Assembly: GCF_001700315.1 (NCBI RefSeq)
Contig: NZ_MASJ01000040.1
Location: 1 to 39,860 of the forward strand
DNA from: Caryophanon tenue
GTDB lineage: Bacteria; Bacillota; Bacilli; Bacillales_A; Planococcaceae
Length of the DNA: 39,860 bases
Direction of reading: 5' to 3'
Both the position numbers and the translations under genes were made by a program. A model generated the notes under the pieces. The model had not been told where the DNA came from. It made no database searches and was given only the letters and a program-made list of their open reading frames with translations. Positions 1-8,775 of this stretch are shown here, one piece after another. Every line of letters begins with the position of its first letter. Position 1 is the first letter of the stretch.

Positions 1-149
1 GGACAACTTCTACTTTAGGTACGATGCAGATTTATGTCTCGCTCCGCATAGGGCGAGTGGATTGAATGATTGCAACGACTCGCTTTCACGTTCTTTTCGC
101 TTTATCGTATTTACACGGCAATACACAGCCCATTTAGAAGGAGACAAAT
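1..149. other. Left-edge noncoding stretch and leader of the HAD gene
   Basis: No gene is seen here. A short inverted repeat (CTCGC at 38-42, GCGAG at 53-57) could be part of a terminator or a repeat cut by the window edge. The last bases hold the ribosome binding site AGAAGGAG for the gene at 150. The first bases (GGACAAC) resemble the GGGACAA/T seeds near 10073 and 39371, which may be a shared repeat end; this is only a short match. Confidence 0.4.
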
Positions 150-824
150 ATGATAAAAGCTATATTATTTGATTTAGATGGTACGTTATTAGATCGAGAT
201 ACTTCGTTGTCACTTTTTATTGAGGCGCAATATGAACGGCTACGAGAGATACTAGGGCATATTCCGAAAGAACATTATAGTGCACGTTTTATTGAATTGG
301 ATAATCACGGATACGTGTGGAAAGATAAAGTATACGCGCAGCTAGTAGCGGAGTTTCACATTTCTTCTACTACACCAGAAGCGCTCCTGGAAGATTATAT
401 CGCAAATTTTCAGCACCATTGTGTAGCCTTTCCACATATGCACGATATGCTAGACGAGCTAAAACGTCATCATATTGTGCTCGGGATGATTACAAATGGT
501 TACGGACAGTTTCAAATGGACAATATTAAAGCGCTTGGCATTGAAGCATATTTTGATGTCATTTTAGTATCGGAATGGGAAGGTATGAAAAAGCCTGACC
601 CGAACATCTTTAAGAAAGCATTACAGTTGTTACAGGTCATGCCTTCAGAAAGTCTCTTTATTGGCGACCATCCTGAAAATGATATAGCAGCAGCTCAAGC
701 AGTCGGCATGAAGGCTATTTGGAAACAAAATGAGCAGTGGACCGATGTGAAAGCAGATGCAGTGATAGCTGATTACGAAGAACTTGTTCGACTATTAGCG
801 CAGTTCGATACATATACATACTGA
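150..824 (+). CDS. HAD superfamily hydrolase (HAD-IA type phosphatase)
   Basis: Predicted soluble Mg-dependent phosphohydrolase of 224 residues. Motif I is DLDGT at residues 8-12 (nucleophile D8, acid/base D10), motif II is TNG at 115-117, the motif III lysine is in KKPD at 147-150, and motif IV is GDHPEND at 172-178. The helical cap lies between motifs I and II (about 15-100), as in the YjjG/PpaX-like HAD-IA group. The substrate cannot be told from sequence; nucleotides or small sugar phosphates are usual for the group. The start is supported by AGAAGGAG eight bases upstream. It stands alone and ends in a strong terminator at 835-876. Confidence 0.85.
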   Translation: MIKAILFDLDGTLLDRDTSLSLFIEAQYERLREILGHIPKEHYSARFIELDNHGYVWKDKVYAQLVAEFHISSTTPEALLEDYIANFQHHCVAFPHMHDMLDELKRHHIVLGMITNGYGQFQMDNIKALGIEAYFDVILVSEWEGMKKPDPNIFKKALQLLQVMPSESLFIGDHPENDIAAAQAVGMKAIWKQNEQWTDVKADAVIADYEELVRLLAQFDTYTY

Positions 825-834
825 GCGATTTTAC

Positions 835-876
835 GCTGTGTGAAGGTCCAATGTGACCGTCACACAGCTTTTTTTT
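835..876 (+). terminator. Rho-independent terminator after the HAD gene
   Basis: GCTGTGTGA at 835-843 pairs with TCACACAGC at 860-868, with an inner GGTC/GACC pairing, followed by eight T residues. Confidence 0.9.
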
Positions 877-1014
877 CAGAAGTAAATAGTTGACGTGAGC
901 ATGTTTTCGTACTCAATGATGCATGCATCGATATATTTCTGGAACGGTATGTATTTGTTTGAATCGGTAGTGCGTAAAAAACTGTTACAATAGAAGAAAA
1001 AACAGGTGAAGCTT

Positions 1015-2445
1015 ATGTACCCAGTTCATTTATATACGATTGCCGATGCAGCATCGACGCAAAATCAAGAGCTGCTCGTTCATTATTTACGCTATAAACA
1101 GATTCGTTTGCGCCCCGTTGAAGTTACGCATGTCGCAAGCTTACTCCAACAATTACAGCAATTTTCACTAGAGGCACGAGACGTGCGTGATGTGTATGTC
1201 GGTTTTCAAATCGAACAAATCGGCAAAGAGTTCGATTTGCTGCGTATTAGCGAGGAGCATGTTGTAAACATTGAGTTAAAGTCGATTCATACGGGTGATA
1301 AAATGCGGCAACAGCTCTTAAAAAATCGCTATTACTTAACGTTTTTAAAGCGTCCTGTCTATTATTTTACGTATGTGTATGAAGAAGGATTGTGCTATGA
1401 GTTACAAGGAGAGGAGCTAGTGGTTGTCGAGCCGTCACGTATTGTATCACTGCTCCAACAACAACTCGATATTTACCGAGGTGATGTGCATGCATTGTTT
1501 GATGTGTCGAATTATTTAATTTCGCCGCTGTATCATCCCGATGCTTTTTTAGCAGGGCAATATTTTTTAAACTCCCAGCAAAGTCAGTTTAAAGCAAAAA
1601 TACTTGCTGTATTAACCGGCAATGAACAATGTGTCGCATTAACAGGTGCAGCTGGAACGGGGAAAACGTTATTACTGTATGATATTGTACGCACGCTTCA
1701 ACAGCAGCAACAGCGCGTTGTTATGATTCATAGTGCGCCGCTTCATGAAGGACATGCATATTTAAATGCATCGGGCTTTTTTATTTTTCATATAGCCGCG
1801 TGGCGTCAGTACATCGAGGCGCATCCACAGTGGCATATTGATGTCGATGTCATGGTTGTCGATGAAGCACAGCGGTTAGATGCGGACGTAGTTGATCATA
1901 TGCTGGCACTGTTTCAGCAAGCAGAATTGTCGAGTATTTTTTCATATGACCCAGAGCAGCAGCTATTTGCACCACAAGAGCATGCCGCTATCACGCAACA
2001 ACTTGCCGAACATGTGACCGCGAGCTATGAACTGACGACGAAATTACGTGCGCATAAAGAATTAACAGCGTTTATTCAAAACTTTTTTGATACTGGTAAA
2101 CGGGCGGTACTACCATCTTTTTCGCGCATTACAGTGGAATTTTTTACGACGGATGAAGCACTCGCTGCCTACATTGATACATTAGCACCACAGTGGCATA
2201 TTTTTTCAGCAGCGACACATTTTCAATATGACATCGTGACGAGCCAAGAATTTGACGATGTGGTGGTGATTGTAGATGAACGATTTTTTTATGAGCGTGG
2301 GCAATTACGTGTCACCGGAGCAGATGAGGCGGCTGTTCGTCAACTTCTTTATCGCCAGTTAACACGCGCAAGAAAACGCATTACGCTAATTATTGTGCGC
2401 AATGAAGCGGTACTCACACAAGCATTAGCCATTTTACATGTCTAA
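1015..2445 (+). CDS. Fused NERD-like nuclease domain and SF1 helicase-type ATPase
   Basis: Protein of 476 residues. I start it at the ATG at 1015 because AGGTG at 1004-1008 sits six bases upstream; a GTG at 1006 in the same frame overlaps that site. Residues 60-115 look like a PD-(D/E)XK nuclease of the NERD kind: FDLL followed by NIELKS with the E-x-K pair (E87, K89). A P-loop ATPase follows: Walker A GAAGTGKT at about 211-218, Walker B VVDEAQR at 281-287, an SF1 motif III-like YDPEQQLF, and a C-terminal VI-type motif LTRARKRITLIIV. The family is close to NERD/UvrD-like or DUF2075 proteins, suggesting DNA processing or defence. Not in an operon; its own terminator follows. Substrate unknown. 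Confidence 0.7.
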   Translation: MYPVHLYTIADAASTQNQELLVHYLRYKQIRLRPVEVTHVASLLQQLQQFSLEARDVRDVYVGFQIEQIGKEFDLLRISEEHVVNIELKSIHTGDKMRQQLLKNRYYLTFLKRPVYYFTYVYEEGLCYELQGEELVVVEPSRIVSLLQQQLDIYRGDVHALFDVSNYLISPLYHPDAFLAGQYFLNSQQSQFKAKILAVLTGNEQCVALTGAAGTGKTLLLYDIVRTLQQQQQRVVMIHSAPLHEGHAYLNASGFFIFHIAAWRQYIEAHPQWHIDVDVMVVDEAQRLDADVVDHMLALFQQAELSSIFSYDPEQQLFAPQEHAAITQQLAEHVTASYELTTKLRAHKELTAFIQNFFDTGKRAVLPSFSRITVEFFTTDEALAAYIDTLAPQWHIFSAATHFQYDIVTSQEFDDVVVIVDERFFYERGQLRVTGADEAAVRQLLYRQLTRARKRITLIIVRNEAVLTQALAILHV

Positions 2446-2450
2446 TACCA

Positions 2451-2478
2451 CCCACTGCATTTTCTTGCAGTGGGTTTT
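2451..2478 (+). terminator. Terminator after the nuclease-helicase gene
   Basis: CCCACTGCA at 2451-2459 pairs with TGCAGTGGG at 2466-2474, loop of six, then TTTT. Confidence 0.85.
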
Positions 2479-2571
2479 AATGTCAATATTAATGTCAACA
2501 AAGCAGTCTATTTACCTAAGTACCAACAAAAGATATTTCAGAACAATCAAAATAATAGTTGCAAAATACGT

Positions 2572-2584
2572 TATAATGTATAAT
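2572..2584 (+). promoter_or_regulatory. Tandem -10-like hexamers ahead of the GNAT gene
   Basis: Two TATAAT hexamers lie at 2572-2577 and 2579-2584 in an AT-rich leader. No good -35 is found at 17 bases; TTGCAA at 2559-2564 is 7 and 14 bases away. A promoter here is likely but the exact hexamer pair is not settled. Confidence 0.4.
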
Positions 2585-2624
2585 AATACAAATTATCTAA
2601 TTAATATTCTGTGAGGTGTACAAT

Positions 2625-3140
2625 ATGTTCATTGAGTTATGCGACCAACCTGAAACGATTATTCATATTATTCACGAGGCATTTGACCGCTATAAAGAAG
2701 ACCCGATTCCATCGAGCGCATTATATGAAACAGCAGCGACAATTACAACCGAAATCGAGCAAGGTGTCCGCATGTTTGGTGGACATATTGATGGTGAGCA
2801 CGTAGCAGTTGTGAAAGTAACAGAGCAAGAAGATGCCCTTTATTTTGCCCGCTTATCGGTATTGCCGACTGTGCAAGGAAAAGGCTATGCTAAAAAAATG
2901 GTGCAATTCATTGAGGCGCTCGCAATAGCAGAAGGCAAGCAGGCAGTGACATGTCGTGTGCGTAAAACCGAAGTTGGCAATATTCAGCTCTATACAAAAC
3001 TTGGCTATGCGATTATTTTAGAGGAATACACAAAAAATAAGCAGGAACAGGGCATGGTTGTTGTGACGATGCGTAAGCCGCTACATGCGCCTGCTCATGA
3101 GCACGTTAACAGCAAAAATTCGCCATCTTTTGTACAATAA
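2625..3140 (+). CDS. GNAT family N-acetyltransferase
   Basis: Acetyl-CoA dependent N-acetyltransferase of 171 residues. The acetyl-CoA pyrophosphate-binding motif A is LSVLPTVQGKGYAKKMV around residues 77-93, with the Q-x-x-G-x-A core at 84-89; it is followed by motif B-like KLGYAIILEEY. The acceptor substrate is unknown. The ATG at 2625 is chosen because GAGGTG lies six bases upstream; a GTG at 2616 in frame sits inside that binding site. The gene at 3158 follows after 17 bases without a terminator, so the two are probably cotranscribed. Confidence 0.85.
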   Translation: MFIELCDQPETIIHIIHEAFDRYKEDPIPSSALYETAATITTEIEQGVRMFGGHIDGEHVAVVKVTEQEDALYFARLSVLPTVQGKGYAKKMVQFIEALAIAEGKQAVTCRVRKTEVGNIQLYTKLGYAIILEEYTKNKQEQGMVVVTMRKPLHAPAHEHVNSKNSPSFVQ

Positions 3141-3157
3141 CAGAAGAGGTGAATACG

Positions 3158-3337
3158 ATGCGATGTGGCACAAAATGTTTTTCGGTAACGTATGAAGTAG
3201 ATGGCCGTGAGCAAACGACATTTATTCATACACGTACACCGGCTGAAGCACGAAAACAGTTGCGACTGGACACAAATGGCGAAGGCAAAATTATTACGCT
3301 GCGCCAACAAAAGCCGCCAGTAAAGATTGCTGAGTAA
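3158..3337 (+). CDS. Small hypothetical protein, 59 residues
   Basis: Not recognised. It is supported by AGAGGTG about eight bases before the ATG at 3158 (a GTG at 3149 overlaps that site), by close coupling to the acetyltransferase gene, and by a terminator just after its stop. The product is small, has two cysteines near the N-terminus (MRCGTKC), a beta-rich first half (FSVTYEVDGREQTTFIHT) and a basic second half with AEARKQLRLD. No signal peptide or membrane segment. Probably a small cytoplasmic protein; function unknown. Confidence 0.6.
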   Translation: MRCGTKCFSVTYEVDGREQTTFIHTRTPAEARKQLRLDTNGEGKIITLRQQKPPVKIAE

Positions 3338-3370
3338 ATGTTGCGGTACATGTCATAACGATATGTATAC

Positions 3371-3409
3371 TAGTCCGTTACCGAGCGATTATCGGTAGCG
3401 GGCTATTTT
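3371..3409 (+). terminator. Terminator after the GNAT / small-protein pair
   Basis: TAGTCCGTTACCGA at 3371-3384 pairs with TCGGTAGCGGGCTA at 3392-3405 with two G-U pairs, then TTTT. Confidence 0.75.
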
Positions 3410-3552
3410 GATGTTTCGTTATGCAGTAGTTGGTGGTTAATTTATGCTAGCTAAAGTCTTAAATTTCTCTATTTTCAGAATATTATTGCAATGAACGTGT
3501 CGGTATTTTAGAATAAGGAGCATCGTATAAAGGAAGTGGAGGTTTGTTTTAC

Positions 3553-4491
3553 ATGAATATGTTACAAAAAATCGGTAAGTTTGCAGGCAATACATTTGCA
3601 CTGTGGGTGTTAGTAGCGGCAGGGCTTGCGATTTGGATGCCAGATTCATTTACGTGGATTGGCGGATATATCACGATTTTACTTGGTATCGTTATGTTTG
3701 GGATGGGGATGACGTTAAAGGTAAAAGACTTTAAATTAATTCTGCAGCATCCAAAAGGTGTAATCATTGGGATTGTGTCGCAGTTCGTTATTATGCCTCT
3801 TTTAGCGTTTGGCTTAGCGAAAGCATTTAATTTACCGCCGGAAATTGCGGTAGGGGTTATTTTAGTTGGTTGTTGCCCAGGTGGTACATCATCGAACGTA
3901 ATGACATTCCTTGCAAAAGGAAATACAGCGTTATCAGTAACAATTACCTCATTTACAACGTTACTTGCGCCGTTTATGACACCTGCACTTATTTATGTAC
4001 TCGCAAGCGAATGGTTACCGGTATCCTTTATGGACATGTTTATGTCTGTTGTCAAAGTGGTGTTAATTCCAATTATTTTAGGGATTATTGCACAATTAGT
4101 GTTCAAGCCAGTTGTTGAAAAAGGTATTGATATTTTACCGGTTATTTCAGTAATTGCGATTGTCATGATTGTAGCGGGTGTTGTAAGTGGTAGCCGAGAT
4201 AAAATTTTAGAAACGGGCTTACTTATTTTCGCAGTGGTAATTTTACATAATGGTTTAGGTTATTTAATTGGCTTCCTTGTCGCTAAAATGTTCAAGCTGA
4301 AATTTGAGGACCAAAAAGCGGTGTCGATTGAAGTTGGCATGCAAAACTCAGGTCTTGGTGCACAGCTCGCTGTGGCACACTTTGACCCTGTAACAGCTGT
4401 ACCGAGTGCTATCTTTAGCTTCTGGCACAATATTTCCGGTCCGATTTTAGCAACATTCTGGGGGTCACGAGCAACGAAACATAAGAGCTAG
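3553..4491 (+). CDS. Bile acid:sodium symporter (BASS) family transporter
   Basis: Integral membrane protein of 312 residues with about nine or ten hydrophobic segments. It carries the conserved BASS segment GCCPGGTSSNVMTFLAKGN at 107-124 and the late motif EVGMQNSGLGAQLA, the two crossed-helix sodium-site regions of the family. Bacterial members such as YocS move organic anions (bile acids, keto-acids, pantoate-like compounds) with sodium; the substrate here is unknown. ATG at 3553 is preferred: GGAGG at 3538-3542 is ten bases upstream, whereas the in-frame TTG at 3544 touches that site. Monocistronic with its own terminator. Confidence 0.88.
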   Translation: MNMLQKIGKFAGNTFALWVLVAAGLAIWMPDSFTWIGGYITILLGIVMFGMGMTLKVKDFKLILQHPKGVIIGIVSQFVIMPLLAFGLAKAFNLPPEIAVGVILVGCCPGGTSSNVMTFLAKGNTALSVTITSFTTLLAPFMTPALIYVLASEWLPVSFMDMFMSVVKVVLIPIILGIIAQLVFKPVVEKGIDILPVISVIAIVMIVAGVVSGSRDKILETGLLIFAVVILHNGLGYLIGFLVAKMFKLKFEDQKAVSIEVGMQNSGLGAQLAVAHFDPVTAVPSAIFSFWHNISGPILATFWGSRATKHKS

Positions 4492-4500
4492 CATCAAAAG

Positions 4501-4542
4501 AAATATCCTTCAGCCACGACAATAGCTGAAGGATATTTTTCT
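4501..4542 (+). terminator. Terminator after the BASS transporter
   Basis: AAATATCCTTCAGC at 4501-4514 pairs with GCTGAAGGATATTT at 4525-4538. The stem core CCTTCAGC/GCTGAAGG is shared with terminators at 10281 and 31339. Confidence 0.9.
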
Positions 4543-4580
4543 GCATTTGGTGCTACGTTACATAGCGGACGCAGAGTCTC

Positions 4581-4694
4581 AAGCTTCTGCGGTACCTCGT
4601 CGCAAAAATATTGTTTGTTCTGCTGAAGTCGTTACCTGTGTCGGAACACACTAACACATCTTTACCATCTCCATATACGCATTTTTATCAGAAA
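4581..4694 (-). repeat. Dispersed intergenic repeat, copy A (reverse orientation)
   Basis: The reverse complement aligns over about 110 bases with 10085-10200. Shared blocks include GTGTGTTCCGACACA, TTCAGCAG and TTTTTGCGACGAG, at the same order and spacing; by eye roughly three quarters of positions match. GTGTTCCGACAC contains a short dyad (TGT...ACA). There is no open frame common to both copies: copy A has a TAG where copy B reads through. Nature unknown: repetitive element, structured RNA or remnant. Confidence 0.6.
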
Positions 4695-4713
4695 TGGGGT
4701 TCTGTTTGTTGTA

Positions 4714-6060
4714 TTAAGACAATTGCAGACGGTATAAATGTACGCGTTTTGCCGAGCTCCTAATATTGAGTTCTTCGCGGTATTTTGCAACAGTGCGGCG
4801 TGAAATTTGAATGCCTTCTTGTTGAAGGGTTTCCGTTAACATTTGGTCGGATAACGGCGCTTCGTGACTTTCTGCCGCAATTAATTGTTCAATGCGTTGT
4901 TTAACATACATGACCGAGTCAATTTTGCCAGTTTGGTTGATTAAGCCTTTCACAAAAAGTGAGCGCAGCGCATATGTGCCGTGTGGTGTTTTCATATATT
5001 TATGGCGAATGGCACGACTAATTGTGGACTCGTGTAATGACAAGTGTTCAGCGACATCCTTTAAACGTACCGGTGTCAGCGCCTGAAGTCCTTTTTCTAA
5101 AAAGGCTGTTTGCTGTTCAACGAAGTAATTCGCTAAACGATATAACGTCCGGTCACGCTGTTCAATGCCTTGTGTTAGGAGCATCACTTGCTTTAAGCAT
5201 GTAGCATAATACGCTTCGTGCTCAGCATCGCCTTTTAGCATCGCGACATATTCTTCATTTAATTGAATGGTTGGGCGTAGTGCATGTTGAATTTGAATCA
5301 CCCATGTGTCGTCAATGTATTCGACAACGACTTCAGGAATAATATACCCTTCGTCCACAGCTTGTTGTTGCTGTGATGGTGACGGCCGTAATGAGCGAAT
5401 ATATTGCACAATTTGCTGCGTTTCCTGTAAAGAAATACGGTAACGTTTGCTTAACGCTTGTAACGATAAATTCGCAATCTCATCTAAATGATGCTCAACA
5501 AATGTAGCCGCAAGTGGTGGGGCATACAAATCTTGGTCAATTTGAATGAGTAAATATTCGGTTGCGTTGCGCGCGCCGACACCGACTGGCTCAAACGACT
5601 GCAATAAATAAAGTAAGTCGAGTACATGTGCCTCTGTTACTTCGAAACGTTCGGCAACTTCATGTGTACAGACATCTAAAAAATACGCGTCATTTAAGTT
5701 ATAAATTAAATATTTTAAAATGCGTCTATCCTGTGCATGTAAATTAGCATGAAGCGGAATTTGCTCGATTAGCGCATCAAGCGACGAAGATTTCGCAGCA
5801 ATCGTTTGCTCGATAACGGCAGTACGGTCTGTGAATGAACCGTCGCGCTGTACACGCGAAGACATTGTTGCGAGTGCTAGCGTTTGTTGTAGCTCATCAA
5901 TGGAAGGCGCAGTGACATCAAGCAATGGATTTTCAGCAGCTTTATCATATAAAAACTGTTCGAGTTCTCGGTCTGACAGTTGGAGTACTTCTAAATGTTG
6001 CAATTGCTCAGTTGTTAGTGTCTGTTGCAGTTGCTGTGACATGTGTAACTCAAAGTTCAT
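4714..6060 (-). CDS. rpoN: RNA polymerase sigma-54 factor RpoN
   Basis: Sigma-54 (SigL) directs core RNA polymerase to -24/-12 promoters that need an AAA+ activator. The 448-residue product has the glutamine-rich region I (QQLQQTLTTEQLQHLEVLQLSD..., residues 9-30), the core-binding region in the middle, an HTH region (LKDVAEHLSLHESTISRAI, about 331-349) and near the C-terminus the RpoN box SRRTVAKYRE (about 420-429), which contacts the -24 element. Length is normal for Firmicutes. ATG at 6060 follows AAGGGGGA. No sigma-54 activator gene or convincing -24/-12 promoter is in the window. The 3' third is duplicated at 10337-10650. Confidence 0.97.
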   Translation of the reverse strand: MNFELHMSQQLQQTLTTEQLQHLEVLQLSDRELEQFLYDKAAENPLLDVTAPSIDELQQTLALATMSSRVQRDGSFTDRTAVIEQTIAAKSSSLDALIEQIPLHANLHAQDRRILKYLIYNLNDAYFLDVCTHEVAERFEVTEAHVLDLLYLLQSFEPVGVGARNATEYLLIQIDQDLYAPPLAATFVEHHLDEIANLSLQALSKRYRISLQETQQIVQYIRSLRPSPSQQQQAVDEGYIIPEVVVEYIDDTWVIQIQHALRPTIQLNEEYVAMLKGDAEHEAYYATCLKQVMLLTQGIEQRDRTLYRLANYFVEQQTAFLEKGLQALTPVRLKDVAEHLSLHESTISRAIRHKYMKTPHGTYALRSLFVKGLINQTGKIDSVMYVKQRIEQLIAAESHEAPLSDQMLTETLQQEGIQISRRTVAKYREELNIRSSAKRVHLYRLQLS

Positions 6061-6242
6061 AAAAAATCCCCCTTATCGATACATTTTCTGTATTATTTCT
6101 ATTTTATGCTTCTTTAAGCAGGATTTCTAGTTTTATTTGTAAGCGGTTACGAAATAAGGTCGAAAGCGTCACAGTTTGAACGACATATTTTTGGCACGTT
6201 TGCTACGCCATGTCGCGAATGAAAAACTTTCTCCTCACGTTG

Positions 6243-6990
6243 TTATGTGCGATTCGTTACATGAAGCGGTAACGTGATGACTAGCGTAAATTGAAACTAC
6301 TCATGAGTAATGGTAAGTGTGCCACCAAGTTTTTCAGTAAGTAGGGCAACAATCGCAAGCCCAAGTCCCACACTTTCTTTGCGCGTTGTATCGCCCGTTT
6401 GAAAGCGTTCGAGTAGACGCTCTGGCTGTGGATGTGCTTCGAGTGTTGTTGTATTGCAAAATGTAAACATTGCACGATCTGTATGTTGATCAATTGTCAG
6501 GTGTAAAGCATCATCTGCATATTTTAGCGCATTGCGTAGCACATTTTGAAAAATGCGTAACAGTAATGTCGCATCACTGTGGACAATAATGGTATTGTCG
6601 GGCATTTCAACAGCAATTTGTTGTTGCTCAAACGCTACATAATAGCCCGCGACAACGTCTTGTAATAAGGCAGTTGCATTCACCGGTATATTGTCAACAA
6701 GCTGATGTTGCGTCACTAAGTATGAGTACTCAAAGAACACTTCTAATAATTCTTCTAAGCGTTGCACATGACGTGCAGAGACCATCAGTTGCTGATATTG
6801 CAGTGCACTAAGCGACGAGTTTTCGAGTAGTTGTTGTTAGAGAACGATGCATTAGTTGCACATCGAGTGGGCGCTGGCTGTTTTCTTCAATGCGCTGTTG
6901 TAACTTGTTCCGCACAAGGTGTATTTCGCGCGTTAAAAATAGGAGATATATACAAAGTAGGCTTATGACTACGGCAAAAATATATAGTAT
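6243..6990 (-). pseudogene. Degenerate sensor histidine kinase (H-box missing, nonsense codon)
   Basis: Read on the minus strand, a membrane segment (IFAVVISLLCIYLLFL) and the linker typical of small ABC-linked kinases (REIHLVRNKLQQRIEEN) run from about 6990 to 6806. The frame then ends, and the sequence resumes in another frame at LLENSSLSALQYQQL, near 6840-6790. The HDxRTP phosphoacceptor box that belongs between these parts is absent. The HATPase part is clear: QNVLRNALKYA (N box) and VGLGLAIVALLTEKLGG (G2 box). A TAG at 6297-6299 then interrupts the last strand, after which FTLVITLPL continues to a stop at 6243. An ATA stands where a start is expected, ten bases after AAAGGA. Not a working kinase. 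Confidence 0.8.
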
Positions 6991-7018
6991 ATTGGTTCAG
7001 TCCTTTCACGTAGATATT

Positions 7019-7045
7019 CCCCACCTAAATAGTAAATAGGTGGGG
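7019..7045 (-). terminator. Hairpin downstream of the ABC permease
   Basis: CCCCACCTA at 7019-7027 pairs with TAGGTGGGG at 7037-7045, nine bases of loop. It lies just past the permease stop, but no clear U-run follows, so it may be an mRNA-stabilising or attenuating hairpin between permease and kinase remnant. Confidence 0.5.
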
Positions 7046-7054
7046 AAGTGACTT

Positions 7055-7837
7055 TTACTGAATATCACGTTTTCTAAAGTATAAACAAGCAAGAGCGGTT
7101 ATCGCAATAATATATAGGAAGCTTGTCACAGTAGCGGCAAGCAACGTGTCATTCGTCGTTGCGACACCGATTAAAATAAAGTCAGAAGCAAATGGCGTAA
7201 TACGCAGCATGTCTGCAATAGTAGCAAGATGTTCTTTATAAAGTGAAATTTGTCCACTCGTCATCGAAATAACATAAAATAAAGGAATGACAAGTGACGC
7301 TTTTTTAAACATAAATGCAAATAATACCGTTGTCGATAACTGCGCAATATATACAAGTGCAATAACTGCAAGTAATAAAAGTGCGTGCGTCGTGCTAATT
7401 GCTGGGTGCTCTTGCAGCATAAGCATTATCCCGGCAAGCTGTGTATTCGCATTCACATCAAGGTTGAACAGTATCGTTATCACACCGCCAATAAAGTATG
7501 GACTAATGACAAGCGTAAATAACAGGCAATACGCCACCATTTTACTGATGACAATGTGTATACGTGAAAAGCCGCTCGTAATTAAATGATGCATATTACG
7601 GGACTCAAATTCAGCGCTCACAAGGTGAATGGCAAGTACCGCCCCGATTAATGTCATCATATTCATATCGCTCGCTAAAAAAATAATATTTGTTAAGTCT
7701 TGGTTAATCGTGCCATTCTCCACAAGATACATACCACCAAATAAAATAAAGCTAAATACGGTCGTCATCGTCAGTAAAATTTTAATCGTTGTGGAATGTA
7801 GCACACGGTAAATATCTGCTTGAATGAGGTTAAGCAT
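7055..7837 (-). CDS. ABC-2 type transporter permease
   Basis: Membrane subunit of 260 residues with six predicted spans (for example ILLTMTTVFSFILFGGMYL near the N-terminus and a late FLYIIAITALACLYF). Topology and pairing match the BcrB/ABC-2 permeases of peptide-antibiotic or lantibiotic self-protection exporters; the cargo is not known. I start it at the ATG at 7837: TTGGAGGCGAG lies just upstream, inside the end of the ATPase gene, so the two genes overlap by eight bases and are translationally coupled. A decayed histidine kinase lies downstream. Confidence 0.85.
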   Translation of the reverse strand: MLNLIQADIYRVLHSTTIKILLTMTTVFSFILFGGMYLVENGTINQDLTNIIFLASDMNMMTLIGAVLAIHLVSAEFESRNMHHLITSGFSRIHIVISKMVAYCLLFTLVISPYFIGGVITILFNLDVNANTQLAGIMLMLQEHPAISTTHALLLLAVIALVYIAQLSTTVLFAFMFKKASLVIPLFYVISMTSGQISLYKEHLATIADMLRITPFASDFILIGVATTNDTLLAATVTSFLYIIAITALACLYFRKRDIQ

Positions 7838-8741
7838 GCGCCTCGCCTCCAATCAGTGATAAGAAATAGTTTTCAAGTGTGTCACCTTCAAGACTAAAAT
7901 GTGTGACGCGTATACCATGTTGCACAAGTGTCGTTAAAATATCTGCGAGTTGCTCTGTGCCTTCAAATAAACGCAGTTGCCCATTCGGTAAAATCGTATA
8001 GTCTGTAAACTGAAAGTGCTGTTCTAAAATCGTGACTGCTTGTGCAGGGTTTTCACAGCCAATCATAATATACTGCTTACACGCCTGTTCCAGCTCAAGC
8101 AGCGTCAGCTCCTTCAATAATTTTCCTTCATGAATAAAAACGTAATCGGTCGCCGTTTGGTAAAGCTCCGGCAAGTTATGGCTCGATAGTAAAATCGTCA
8201 TGTCATGCTCTGTTGATAAGCGTTTAAACAATTGACGAATCGCGACAACGCCTTTTGGGTCAAGCCCGTTAATCGGCTCATCTAATACGAGCAGTTCCGG
8301 TTTCGAAAGTAGTGCAATCGCAATGCCAAGGCGCTGTTTCATACCGAGTGAAAACTCCTTCGTTTTTTTATTAGCAGCATGTGTTAACTCAACAAGCGCT
8401 AACACTTCATCGGTGCGCGTCTTACTCGGAATCCCTTTTAGCTTGCGGTAATACTCCAAGCTTTGTTTTGCGGTCATTTGTAAAAAGAACGCAGGCGCTT
8501 CAATCATCATACCGATGCGTTTTAATGCATCCCGCCCATTAAATAATGTAATCGTGCCACTTGTTGGCGGGCTTAATTGCAACATGCATTTCATGAGCGT
8601 CGTTTTCCCAGCACCGTTCATGCCGATTAAGCCGTAAATTTTACCCTTCTCTAACTGTAATGAAATATTATCGAGCACGTTCATCTCCTTATACGTCTTC
8701 GTTAACTGCTCGATTTGAACAACTATTTGTGTATGTGTCAT
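7830..8741 (-). CDS. ABC transporter ATP-binding protein (BcrA-like)
   Basis: ATPase of 303 residues that powers the permease encoded next to it. Walker A is GMNGAGKT at 40-47, the signature is FSLGMKQRLGIA, Walker B with the following D-loop is LLVLDEPINGLDP, and the H-loop sits in LLSSHNLPEL. The C-terminal extension of about 90 residues is usual in BcrA/YxlF-type proteins. The start follows AAAGGAAT. Upstream is a perfect tandem-repeat operator (8789-8810), seven bases before a TATACT -10, so the operon is probably activated by an OmpR-family regulator. The only regulator gene nearby has lost its DNA-binding domain. Confidence 0.92.
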   Translation of the reverse strand: MTHTQIVVQIEQLTKTYKEMNVLDNISLQLEKGKIYGLIGMNGAGKTTLMKCMLQLSPPTSGTITLFNGRDALKRIGMMIEAPAFFLQMTAKQSLEYYRKLKGIPSKTRTDEVLALVELTHAANKKTKEFSLGMKQRLGIAIALLSKPELLVLDEPINGLDPKGVVAIRQLFKRLSTEHDMTILLSSHNLPELYQTATDYVFIHEGKLLKELTLLELEQACKQYIMIGCENPAQAVTILEQHFQFTDYTILPNGQLRLFEGTEQLADILTTLVQHGIRVTHFSLEGDTLENYFLSLIGGEAHA

Positions 8742-8775
8742 ACGATAATTCCTTTCGTATAGTTCATATAAGTAC

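Noticed and set aside
6191-6206. TTGGCACGTTTGCTAC resembles a sigma-54 -24/-12 promoter close to rpoN
   Set aside because: Only seven bases lie between the GG and GC doublets instead of ten, so it does not fit the required spacing.
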